Part shown: positions 17,737 through 35,800 of the stretch, in pieces
Layout: each line of letters begins with the position of its first letter
How positions within the stretch are numbered: the first letter of the stretch is position 1
From: Pseudomonas sp. CFII64
Lineage (GTDB): Bacteria; Pseudomonadota; Gammaproteobacteria; Pseudomonadales; Pseudomonadaceae
NCBI RefSeq assembly: GCF_000416235.1
Contig: NZ_ATLO01000017.1
Location: 118,896-182,895, forward strand
DNA: 64,000 nucleotides
Reading direction: 5' to 3'
Position numbers and translations under genes: made by a program
The notes under the pieces: generated by a model
What the model was told of the DNA's origin: nothing
What the model saw: only the letters and a program-made list of their open reading frames with translations
Database searches by the model: none

Positions 17737-19065
17737 ATGAACAGAAAAGCGTTATACATCGGCCTGCCCCTGGCGCTGGCCGTGACCATCGGTGCGGCCA
17801 CGCTGGCCTGGGAACTCTGGTTCAAGGGCTATCCGAACTACCCGCTCAAGGTCATGAAACAGGCCGAAGCGTTGCAGGAACGCATCGTCTCGTTCGACAG
17901 CCACATCACCCTGCCGTTGAGCTTCGGCACCGAAGGCAAGGAAGCGGACAAGGACGGCAACGGCCAGTTCGACCTGGTCAAGGCCGGACGCGGACGCCTG
18001 TCCGCCGGGGCGTTGACCATTTTCGGCTGGCCGGAAATCTGGAACGGCGACAACGCTCCTCATCGCCCGACGCCCGGCTTTGTCGAAGAGGCGCGCAATC
18101 AGCAGGAAATCCGCTACAAGGCGATTTCCGGCATGGCCCGGGACTTCCCCAATCAGGTCGGCATCGCCTATACGCCGGACGACATGCGCCGCCTGCAAGG
18201 CGAAGGCAAGTTCGCGATTTTCATCAGCATGCTCAACGCCTATCCGTTGGGCAACGACCTGAACCTGCTGGACAAATGGACGGCGCGCGGCATGCGCATG
18301 TTCGGCTTCAGCTACATCGGCAACAACGACTGGGCCGACTCGTCACGCCCGCTGCCGTTCCTCAACGACACCGCCGACGCGTTCGACGGGCTCTCCGACA
18401 TCGGCAAGCAGGCGGTCCGCCGCCTGAACGATCTGGGCGTGATCATCGATGTCTCGCACATGTCCGACAACGCCTTGGTGCAGGTCAGCCAGCTGAGTCG
18501 CACGCCCATGGTCGCCTCGCATTCGGTGCCACGCGCCATGGTGGATATCCCGCGCAACCTCAGCGACAAGGACATGCAGCTGATCAAGAACAGCGGCGGC
18601 GTGGTGCAGATCGTCGGCTTCCCGGCGTACCTCAAGCCGTTGAGCCAGGCCAGTCAGGACAAACTCAATGACCTGCGCGCCCGCTTCGATCTGCCGCCGC
18701 TGCCCAATCTGGCCATGGCACTAATGCCCGGCGACCCGGTGATCGCCGCCTGGTCGGAACAAAAATTCGGCCAATACGCCAGCGGCCTATACGCGATTCT
18801 CGATGACGAGCCCAAAGCCAGCCTCAAGGACTTCGGCGACGCCATCGACTACACGGTGCGCAAGATCGGCATCGACCATGTGGGCATCGCGTCGGACTTC
18901 AACGAAGGCGGCGGGCTCAAGGGCTGGAAGGACGTCAGCGAGACCCGCAACGTCACCGCCGAACTGCTGCAACGCGGCTATTCCGAAACCGATATCGCCA
19001 AGTTGTGGGGCGGTAATTTCATGCGCGTCTGGCAACAGGTGCAAGACGCCGCAAAACCGCTTTGA
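17737..19065 (+). CDS. pvdM: Pyoverdine maturation protein PvdM (M19 dipeptidase-like)
   Basis: PvdM is a periplasmic protein of the membrane-dipeptidase (peptidase M19) family that is needed for ferribactin oxidation with PvdP. The 442-residue product has an N-terminal membrane anchor (about residues 7-28) and the whole M19 barrel, including IIDVSHMSD and VASHSVPRA with their histidines. Key metal-site positions are altered. The usual His-x-Asp is His56-Ile-Thr58, the usual Glu segment reads FAIFISMLNAYPLG with no glutamate, and the late SDFD reads SDFN. This suggests that it no longer works as a peptidase. It is followed by pvdO after 30 bases, with no pvdN between. Confidence 0.93.
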   Translation: MNRKALYIGLPLALAVTIGAATLAWELWFKGYPNYPLKVMKQAEALQERIVSFDSHITLPLSFGTEGKEADKDGNGQFDLVKAGRGRLSAGALTIFGWPEIWNGDNAPHRPTPGFVEEARNQQEIRYKAISGMARDFPNQVGIAYTPDDMRRLQGEGKFAIFISMLNAYPLGNDLNLLDKWTARGMRMFGFSYIGNNDWADSSRPLPFLNDTADAFDGLSDIGKQAVRRLNDLGVIIDVSHMSDNALVQVSQLSRTPMVASHSVPRAMVDIPRNLSDKDMQLIKNSGGVVQIVGFPAYLKPLSQASQDKLNDLRARFDLPPLPNLAMALMPGDPVIAAWSEQKFGQYASGLYAILDDEPKASLKDFGDAIDYTVRKIGIDHVGIASDFNEGGGLKGWKDVSETRNVTAELLQRGYSETDIAKLWGGNFMRVWQQVQDAAKPL

Positions 19066-19095
19066 AACGCCTTTTTCAGATAACGAGACGATGCC

Positions 19096-19974
19096 ATGAA
19101 TGTATCAGCGTCACCCAAGATCGCCACGCTGCTGGGTGCGGCCATGCTCGCGCTGCTGGTGCCCGGCATGGCTCAGGCGGCCACTGCCGAGGTTAAACCG
19201 GGCAGCGTAATCAGGGACTGCAAGGATTGCCCGGAACTGGTGGTGTTGCCGCCAGGTACTTTCAGCATGGGCTCGCCTGATGATGAAGTTGGTCGGCAAC
19301 CCGATGAAGGACCGCAACACGACGTGACCTTCAACAAACCCCTCGCCATCAGCCGCTTCCAGGTCCTGAGCGGCGAATGGAATGCCTACCTGCGCGACAC
19401 CGGCTACACGATGCCGGACGGCGACAAACGCCCCGGCCGCGAATGCATCGCCGGCAAGCCGCGCTACACCCTGACCGCGCGCCATCCGGCGGTGTGCATG
19501 GACTACAAGGAAGCCGCCGCCTACGTTGCCTGGCTGTCGAAAAAGACCGGCAAGGCTTACCGAATGGTCAGTGAATCAGTGCGCGAATACGCGGCGCGCG
19601 GCGGCACTTCCGGGCCGTTTCCGTTCCCGCTGGATGAAGGCAAGGAATACAGCATCGCCAAACACGCCAACACTTACGGACCGGAAGACGGCTTCAGTTT
19701 TGCCGCGCCAGCCGGCAGCTTCGCGCCCAACGCCTTCGGCCTGTACGACATGCACGGCAACGTCTACGAGTGGGTCGCTGATTGCTACAACGACAGCTAC
19801 AACGGCGCCCCCACCGACGGCAGCCCGTGGCTGACCGGCGACTGCACTTTGCAAGGGATTCGCGGCAACGACTGGACCGAAGCGCCGATTTTCTCCCGCT
19901 CCGGCAATCGCAACAACCTGCGCCCCTACCTGCGCGGCGACTGGCTGGGGTTCAGGGTGGTAAGGGATTTGTGA
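19096..19974 (+). CDS. pvdO: Pyoverdine maturation protein PvdO (FGE-sulfatase fold)
   Basis: PvdO catalyses a late periplasmic oxidation in chromophore maturation, converting the dihydropyoverdine intermediate to pyoverdine. The 292-residue product has a Sec-type signal peptide ending near MAQA. The formylglycine-generating-enzyme fold follows: LVVLPPGTFSMGSPDDE, then AVCMDYKEAAAYVAWLSKKTG, the FGLYDMHGNVYEWVAD segment and the C-terminal NLRPYLRGDWLGFRVVRDL. It probably shares the transcript of pvdM. A palindromic repeat pair follows its stop codon. Confidence 0.94.
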   Translation: MNVSASPKIATLLGAAMLALLVPGMAQAATAEVKPGSVIRDCKDCPELVVLPPGTFSMGSPDDEVGRQPDEGPQHDVTFNKPLAISRFQVLSGEWNAYLRDTGYTMPDGDKRPGRECIAGKPRYTLTARHPAVCMDYKEAAAYVAWLSKKTGKAYRMVSESVREYAARGGTSGPFPFPLDEGKEYSIAKHANTYGPEDGFSFAAPAGSFAPNAFGLYDMHGNVYEWVADCYNDSYNGAPTDGSPWLTGDCTLQGIRGNDWTEAPIFSRSGNRNNLRPYLRGDWLGFRVVRDL

Positions 19975-20002
19975 GACGGGTATCGGGTCTGTACCTGAGC
20001 CC

Positions 20003-20093
20003 GTAGGACCGGCTTTAGCCGGGAGGGCGAGAGTTCTGACAACAGAGCTGCAGTGAATAAACTGGCCTCCTCCCGGCTAAAGCCGGTCCTACG
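20003..20093. repeat. Palindromic repeat pair between pvdO and pvdE
   Basis: GTAGGACCGGCTTTAGCCGGGAG faces CTCCCGGCTAAAGCCGGTCCTAC across about 45 bases. It is the same family and has the same spacing as the pair at 10646-10732. Confidence 0.88.
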
Positions 20094-20149
20094 AATGCGT
20101 GCGTGCCCGTGTCAGGCGCATTCCGAACACCCAATCAACCGCCCCCCGC

Positions 20150-20173
20150 TAAATCCCCCGCCTCATCACTCGT
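20150..20173 (+). promoter_or_regulatory. PvdS (IS-box) promoter of pvdE
   Basis: TAAAT, 16 bases, CGT; it ends 44 bases before the pvdE start. Confidence 0.9.
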
Positions 20174-20217
20174 TCCTTTGCACTGACAACCCGTCATTGT
20201 CTCGACCGAGGTAGCCC

Positions 20218-21867
20218 ATGTCCGCAGCACCGCGCAGCGCCCTACGTGAACTCTTGAGCCTGCTCAAGCCCTATCGGCCCATCGTCATCGCTTCTGTCCT
20301 GCTGGGCATCATCGGCGGGCTGAGCGTCACGGCGCTGTTGGCCACCGTCAATCAGGGGCTGCACAGCGACGGCGGCATGAGTCGCGGGGTTGTCATCGCG
20401 TTTGCCTGCCTGTGCCTGCTGGCGCTGCTGAGTACGATTGCGGCGGACATCGGCACCAATTACGTCGGCCAGAACATCATCGCCAAGTTGCGCAAGGACC
20501 TGGGCGCCAAGGTACTGTCCGCGCCCATCGAACAGATCGAACGCTACCGCACGCACCGCTTGATCCCGGTGCTGACCCGCGACGTCGACACCATCAGCGA
20601 TTTCGCTTTCGCCTTCGCGCCGCTGGCGATTTCCATCACGGTCATCGTCGGTTGCCTGGGTTATCTGGCAGTGTTGTCCTGGCCGATTTTCCTGATCACC
20701 CTGCTGGCCATCGGCATCGGCTGCGCGGTGCAGTTCGTCGCCCAATCGAAAGGCATCAAGGGTTTTTATGCCGCCCGTGAAGCCGAAGACAATCTGCAAA
20801 AGCACTATTCGGCGATTGCCGAAGGCGCCAAGGAACTGCGCATTCATCGCCCGCGTCGGCACGCCATGCTGACCAAGAACATCCAGGGCACCGCTGATCA
20901 CATCTGCGACACCCATGTGCGCTCGATCAATATCTTTGTGATCGCCAAGAGCCTGGGCTCGATGTTGTTCTTCGTGGTCATCGGCCTGACGCTGACCCTG
21001 CAAAGCCTGTGGCCCAGCGCCGATCCAGCGGTGATGAGCGGTTTCGTGCTGGTCTTGCTGTACATGAAAGGCCCGCTGGAAACCCTGATCGGCAACCTGC
21101 CGATTGTCAGCCGCGCGCAGATTGCCTTCCGGCGCATCGCTGACCTGTCCGAGCGCTTCTCTTCGCCGGAACCGCACTTGCTGCTGCAGGCCGCCGACAA
21201 GCCCGCGCCGAACATGGAGCATCTGGAACTGCGCGACGTGCAGTACGCGTTCCCACCCGTGGAAGGCAGCGCACCGTTCAAGCTGGGACCGGTGAACCTC
21301 AGTATCGAACCGGGAGAAATCCTGTTTATCGTCGGCGAGAACGGCTGCGGCAAGACCACGCTGATCAAACTGCTGCTGGGCCTGTACACCCCGCAACAGG
21401 GCGAAGTGCGCCTCAACGGCAACAAGGTCAACGCCGAGGGACTGGACGACTATCGGCAGATGTTCACCACGGTCTTCGCCGATTACTACCTGTTCGACGA
21501 TCTGGTGCAGAACGACAAGACCTTGCCCAGCGATGCCACGCGCTACCTGGAACGTCTGGAAATCGCCCACAAAGTCAGCGTTCGCGATGGCGCGTTTACC
21601 ACCACCGATCTGTCCACCGGCCAGCGCAAGCGACTGGCGCTGATCAATGCCTGGCTGGATGAACGGCCGGTGCTGGTGTTCGACGAATGGGCGGCCGACC
21701 AGGACCCGACCTTCCGGCGGATTTTCTACACCGAACTGCTGCCGGACCTCAAGCGCCTGGGCAAGACCATCATCGTTATCTCCCACGACGACCGGTATTT
21801 CGACGTCGCCGACCAACTGGTGCGCATGAGTGCCGGGCAGGTGGTGAGCGAGCGGGCGGTGGCGTGA
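20218..21867 (+). CDS. pvdE: Ferribactin/pyoverdine precursor ABC exporter PvdE
   Basis: PvdE is an inner-membrane ABC exporter (cyclic peptide transporter family) that moves the acylated precursor from the cytoplasm to the periplasm for maturation. The 549-residue product is a half-transporter: six membrane helices in about residues 15-290, then a nucleotide-binding domain. That domain has Walker A GENGCGKTT, an atypical signature LSTGQRKRLALI and Walker B VLVFDEWAADQDP. These variants are normal for this family. The start has GAGG just upstream. The gene lies directly before the NRPS genes, but these have their own PvdS box. Confidence 0.95.
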   Translation: MSAAPRSALRELLSLLKPYRPIVIASVLLGIIGGLSVTALLATVNQGLHSDGGMSRGVVIAFACLCLLALLSTIAADIGTNYVGQNIIAKLRKDLGAKVLSAPIEQIERYRTHRLIPVLTRDVDTISDFAFAFAPLAISITVIVGCLGYLAVLSWPIFLITLLAIGIGCAVQFVAQSKGIKGFYAAREAEDNLQKHYSAIAEGAKELRIHRPRRHAMLTKNIQGTADHICDTHVRSINIFVIAKSLGSMLFFVVIGLTLTLQSLWPSADPAVMSGFVLVLLYMKGPLETLIGNLPIVSRAQIAFRRIADLSERFSSPEPHLLLQAADKPAPNMEHLELRDVQYAFPPVEGSAPFKLGPVNLSIEPGEILFIVGENGCGKTTLIKLLLGLYTPQQGEVRLNGNKVNAEGLDDYRQMFTTVFADYYLFDDLVQNDKTLPSDATRYLERLEIAHKVSVRDGAFTTTDLSTGQRKRLALINAWLDERPVLVFDEWAADQDPTFRRIFYTELLPDLKRLGKTIIVISHDDRYFDVADQLVRMSAGQVVSERAVA

Positions 21868-21888
21868 TCCACAGGCAACAGGAATCCG

Positions 21889-21983
21889 GTAGGACCGGAC
21901 TTGTCCGGGAAGACGGCGGGCCCGGCGAGGAAGATCTTCAGCGCTTGCACTGGCGCCTTCGGGGACAAGTTCCCTCCTACCGG
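21889..21983. repeat. Palindromic repeat pair between pvdE and the first NRPS gene
   Basis: GGTAGGACCGGACTTGTCCGGGAAG begins the element and GGGGACAAGTTCCCTCCTACC ends it. The two are imperfect inverted copies. Confidence 0.65.
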
Positions 21984-22015
21984 TTGCAGCCAAGGGATTA
22001 CCTCGCGCCCCCCGC

Positions 22016-22039
22016 TAAATCTGCCCCTCACCCCTTCGT
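22016..22039 (+). promoter_or_regulatory. PvdS (IS-box) promoter of the NRPS genes
   Basis: TAAAT, 16 bases, CGT; it ends 46 bases before the first NRPS start codon. Confidence 0.9.
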
Positions 22040-22085
22040 CTTTCTGACAAAGCCAATTCCTCTGCCGACGGCGACGAGAGCGATC

Positions 22086-29875
<7,790 letters not shown>

Positions 29876-29876
<1 letters not shown>

Positions 29877-32800
29877 TGGACCGCACGACCGCTTCGAGAA
29901 TCGCCCGGCGCTTTATCACGCTGCCGCTGGAAAAACGCACTGTCTATTTGCAGAAGATGCTTGAAGAAGGCGTGTCCCCGGCCAACCTGCCGATCCCCGA
30001 AGTGCAGTCGAGCTTTGAGCAATTGCCGCTGTCTTTCGCCCAGGAACGGCAATGGTTCCTCTGGCAACTGGACCCGCACAGCGCGGCGTATCACATCCCC
30101 ATGGCCTTGCATTTGCTCGGCGAGCTGGATGTTGCCGCGCTGGAGCGCAGCTTCAACGCGTTGATCGCCCGTCACCAAAGTTTGCGCACCACCTTCCAGC
30201 TGATCGATGAGCGCACCGTGCAGATGGTTGCCGATACACAGCCCATCAAGCTGGGGATTCGCCAGGCAACCAGCGGCGACGAAGCGGAAATCAAAGCCTT
30301 TATCGCCGCAACCACCGCCCAGCTGTTCGACCTGGAAAATGGCCCGTTGCTGCGGGCTCAATTGCTGCGCCTGAGCGAGCATGAACATGTGTTGGTCATG
30401 GCTCAGCACCATATCGTTTCCGACGGCGCGTCCATGCAGGTGATGGTCGCCGAGTTGATCGAATGCTATGCCGCATTCAGCGGCGGCACCGAGCCCGAGC
30501 TGCCGGAACTGGCGATTCAATACGCCGACTACGCCATCTGGCAGCGGCACTGGATGGAAGCCGGCGAACGCGAGCGCCAGCTGGATTACTGGACCCGGCA
30601 ATTGGGCGGCGAACAACCGGTGCTGGAGCTGCCCGCCGACCGTTCGCGTCCCGCCGAGCAAAGTTACCGCGGCGCGCAACTGGACGTGGCGCTGGACGCG
30701 CAACTGGGCCCGGCCCTCAAGCAACTGGCGCAGCAGCACAACGTCACATTGTTCATGTTGCTGCTGGCGTCGTTCCAGACCTTGCTGCATCGCTACAGCC
30801 GCCAAAACGACATCCGCGTCGGCGTGCCGGTGGCCAACCGCAACCGGATGGAAACCGAGCGTCTGATCGGCTTTTTCGTCAACACTCAGGTGCTCAAGGC
30901 CGAGTTCAGCGAACACACGCGTTTCAGCCAATTGCTGCAACAGGTCCGGCAAACCGCGCTGGATGCCCAGGCCCATCAGGAATTGCCGTTCGAACAACTG
31001 GTCGGCGCGCTGCATCCGGAACGCAGCCTTAGCCACAGCCCGCTGTTCCAGGTGATGTTCAATCATCAGGGCGCGGACGCCACGGCGGCCCATAGCCAGG
31101 TCGCCGGTCTGACCATCGATAACCTCGGCTGGGACAACCCCACCGCGCAGTTCGACCTGACCCTGAACACTTCGCTGACCGAACACAGCTTCAGTGCATC
31201 ACTGACCTACGCCACCGACCTGTTCGACGCAGCGACCATCGAGCGTCTGGCCCGGCATTGGCAGGCCTTGCTGCGCAGCATCGTCAGCGATCCGGATCAA
31301 CGGGTCGCCGGTTTGCCGCTGCTGGATGACGCCGAGCGCGCCTTGATCGTCGAGGGCTGGAACGTGCCGGTCAGCCAGAATCCGCCGACCCACAACGTGG
31401 TGCGGCTGTTTGAAGACCAAGTCCAGAAAAATCCCTGGGCTGTCGCGCTGATCGTCGCCGGGCAACACCTGACTTACGCGCAACTCAACCGTCGCGCCAA
31501 CCAGCTGGCCCATTGTTTGATCCAGCAAGGCGTCGGCCCTGAAGTGCTGGTGGGCATCGCCGTTGAACGCAGCGTGGCCATGGTCGTCGGCTTGCTGGCA
31601 ATCCTCAAGGCCGGTGGTGCGTATCTGCCGCTGGACCCGACGTATCCGGAAGAACGCCTGGCCTACATGATCGCCGACAGCGGCATACAGCTGCTGTTGA
31701 CCCAAGCCCATGTACAGGCGCACTTGTCGATCCCCGAAGGCCTGAAAACACTGGTACTGGATGATCCGGCCAGTAGCCTTGGCAGCTTTTCCGAAAACAA
31801 TCCCGACGTTGCGACCGCCCAGGAAAATCTGGCGTACACCCTCTACACCTCAGGCTCCACCGGCAAACCCAAAGGCGTGATGGTTTCCCACGGCGCGCTG
31901 CGTAACTTCACCTCAAGCATGGCCGTCGCGCCGGGTATCACTGCCGATGACCGGCTGCTGTCGCTGACCACGTTCTGCTTCGATATTTTCGGCCTGGAAC
32001 TCTATGTGCCGCTGAGCGTGGGCGCGCGGGTGGTCCTCGCGGGCAACGACGTCAATCTCGATCCGCAGGCGTTGCTGGACATCGTGCAGCGCCAGGGCAT
32101 CAGCGTCCTGCAAGCCACGCCTTCGACCTGGCGCATGCTCCTCGACCATCCCCGGCGCGGCGCCCTGCAAGGCTGCAAACTGCTGTGCGGCGGCGAAGCC
32201 CTGAGCGATGAACTGGCGGCGCGCATGCTGGCGGTCAGCGATCAGCTGTGGAATCTGTATGGGCCCACCGAAACCACCATCTGGTCGGCGATCCATCGAC
32301 TGGACCGCAGCCATACCAAACCCTGGCTCGGTCGCCCCATCGACAACACCACGCTGTACATCCTCGACGCCGACCTGCAACCGGCGCCGATTGGCGTCGC
32401 CGGAGAACTGCTGATTGGCGGCAACGGCCTGGCCCGGGGGTATTTCAAGCGGCCCGAGCTGACCGCTGAACGCTTCGTGCCGGACCCGTTCGGCGCGCCC
32501 GGTGCGCAGCTGTATCGCACCGGCGACCTGTGCCGTTATCGCGCCGACGGCATCATCGAATACCTCGGGCGCCTTGATCATCAGGTGAAGATTCGCGGCT
32601 TCCGCATCGAATTGGGAGAGATCGAAACCCGTCTGCAAGCCCAGCCGCTGGTACGCACCGCCGCCGTCGTTGCCCAACCGGCCACGACCGGTGAACAGCT
32701 GGTGGCGTATGTGGTGCTGGCGCAACCGCTCAGCGACAGCGCCGAACAAGCTGCATTGCGCGAACGCATCCGCACCGCCCTGCGCAAGGATTTGCCCGAC

Positions 32801-35800
32801 TACATGATCCCGGCGCAGCTGCTGTTCCTCGAACAACTGCCGCTGACGCCCAACGGCAAGCTGGACCGCAAGGCGCTGCCCGCCGCCGATGCCAGCCAGA
32901 TGCAGCAGGTTTACGTCGCGCCGCAAACCGCCATGCAACAACGCATTGCCGCAATCTGGCAGGACGTGCTCAAGCTTGCCCAAGTGGGCATCAGCGATAA
33001 CTTCTTCGACCTGGGCGGCGACTCGATCATCTCGATTCAACTGGTCAGCCGCGCCCGGCAGAACGGCATTCACTTCACGCCCAAGGATCTGTTCCAGCAC
33101 CAGACCGTTGAACACCTGGCCAGCGTGGCGCGTGTTGATGATCAGCAGACAACCGACCCGACCGACGCCAGCGCCTTCGCCCTCGCGGGTCTCGATGCTG
33201 CGCAACTGGCTTCGCTGCCGGTGCCGCTGGCGCAACTGGAAGACATCTACCCGCTGTCGCCGATGCAGCAAGGCATGCTGTTCTACACCCTGGAAGCCAA
33301 CGATGCGGCGCTGTACCTGAACCAGATGGCCGTGTCGGTGCAAGGGCTTGATGTGGCGCGGTTCATCGCCGCGTGGAATGCAGTCATAGAGCGTCACGAG
33401 ATTTTGCGCAGCGGGTTCTGGTCCGCCAGTTCCCTGGCCGAACCCTTGCAGCTGGTTTACAAGCACGCCAGCATTGCCGTGCAGCAACTGGACTGGCAAG
33501 GTCGCGAGGTGCAGCCGCAACAGTTGCAACAGCAAGTCGATCTGGATGCCGCCCAGGGTTTCGATCTGCTCGCCGCACCGTTGATGCGCCTGACGTTGGT
33601 GCAGCTCGACGCGCAGACCCATTACCTGATCTGGACCAGCCACCACATTTTGATGGACGGCTGGAGCAGTTCGCGCCTGCTCGGTGAAGTGCTGGAGCAT
33701 TACAGCGGTCAGCCGCTGGCGCCGAAACACGGGCGCTATCGGGATTACATCGCCTGGCTCAAGGCCCAGTCGCAGCAAACCCTGGAACACTTCTGGAAAG
33801 CCCAGTTGCAAGACCTCAGCGGGCCGACCATGCTCGCCAGCAGCATTGCGCCTGCGCCAACCGCCGGTCTCGAAGGCCACGAAGCGCTGTACCTGAAGTG
33901 GGACAAGGAGCAAACCCGCCAGTTGCGGGATCAGGCCCAACGCCTGCGCATCACCCCCAACACCTTGATCCAGGCCACCTGGCTGCTGCTGTTGCAGCGT
34001 TTCACCGGGCAAGCCACGGTTTGTTTCGGCGCCACGGTGGCCGGACGGCCCGCCAGCCTGGCCCATGCCGATGAAATGCTCGGCCTGTTCATCAATACCC
34101 TGCCGATCATCCAGACCCCCGACCCGCGCCAGACCGTCGCCGACTGGCTGGCGCAGCTGCAAAGCTGCAACCTGGGGATTCGCGATCACGAGCACGCCTC
34201 TCTCGCGGACATTCAGCGCTGGTCCGGCAACAGCGGTCAGGCGTTGTTCGACAGCATCATCGTCTTCGAGAACCATCCGCTGGACGAGCGTCTGGATCAA
34301 GCCAGCCAACACGACCTGCAATTCGGCGAGGTCAGCGCCCGTGGCGTTACCGATTTCGCCATGGACCTGGCGGTGATGCTCAAGGACACGCTGACCATCG
34401 AATTCATGTACCTGCGCAAGCGCTTCAGCGCTGCGGCCAGCGAGCAAATCCGCCGCAGCTACGAGGCTTTGTTGCTGGCCTTGCTGAACAATCCCCACGC
34501 CACCCTCGGCAGCCTGGACATGCTCGACGCCAGCGAGCGCCAGCAGTTGCGCGGCAACAACCTGATGGCCGAGCCACTGACAAACGCCCCATTGTTGGCC
34601 GAATTGATCGCCGGACACGCCGTGCAACGTCCGGACGCGATTGCCGTGACCTGTGCCGGAAGCCAACTGACTTACGCCGAACTGGACCGTCGCGCCAACC
34701 GTCTGGCCCACCACTTGCTCGCCCAAGGTGTCGGCCCGGAAACCTTCGTCGGCGTCGCTCTGGAACGCTCGGTGGACGTGATCGTCGCGTTCTACGCGGT
34801 GATGAAAACCGGCGCCGCGTATGTGCCACTGGACATCGATTATCCTCAGGAGCGCATTCAGTGGATTGCCGGTGATTCGGCGATGCACCTGTTGATCACC
34901 CACAGTAATCTGCGGGAGCGCTTTGCCGGGATCGCGCCGGGCCTGATTGCGCTGGACGCTCTTGAGCTCGGTTCGCTGCCGCACACCTGCCCGGCAAATC
35001 AGGTGCAGGAAGCCAACCTTGCGTACCTGATCTACACCTCCGGCTCGACCGGCCAGCCCAAAGGCGTCGCGGTCAGTCACGGGCAGATTCGCATGCATTG
35101 CAAGGCCATCGCCGAACGTTATGACATGGACGAGCAGACCCGGGAATTGCTGTTCATGTCCTTCGCTTTCGACGGCGCTCAGGAACGCTGGCTGTCGACC
35201 TTGCTCAGCGGCGGCGAACTGGTGGTGCGTGACAATCGCCTGTGGACCCCGGAAGAAACCTGGCACGCGCTGCATGCCCACCGGATCAGCATCGCCTGCT
35301 TCCCGCCCGCCTACCTGCAACAAATGGCCGAATACGCGGAAACCCAGGACCAGCCGCCACCGCCCGTGCGTATTTATTGCTTCGGCGGCGATGCCGTGGC
35401 CGATGCCAACTTCGAACGGGTCAAGCGCGCCCTCAGGCCGCAGTTCCTCACCAACGGCTACGGGCCAACGGAAACGGTGGTCACGCCGCTGCTGTGGAAA
35501 GTTGACGTGCAGGCCACCTGCGGCGCGGTGTATGCGCCGATCGGCACACGGGTCGGCGAGCGCAGTTTGTATGTGCTCGACGAAGCGCTTAATCCATTGC
35601 CGGTCGGCGTGGCCGGTGAGTTGTACATCGGCGGCCAGGGTGTGGCGCGGGGTTATCACCGGCGTCCGGGCCTGACCGCCGAACGTTTCGTCGCCAACCC
35701 GTTTGCCAGCGATGGCGGACGCTTGTATCGCACCGGCGACCGGGTACGCCAACGTGCCGACGGGGTCATCGATTACCTGGGGCGGCTCGACAATCAGGTG

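Noticed and set aside
21687..22085. Extension of the first NRPS upstream of 22086
   Set aside because: The open frame overlaps pvdE and the promoter box; the ATG at 22086 gives a normal condensation-domain start.
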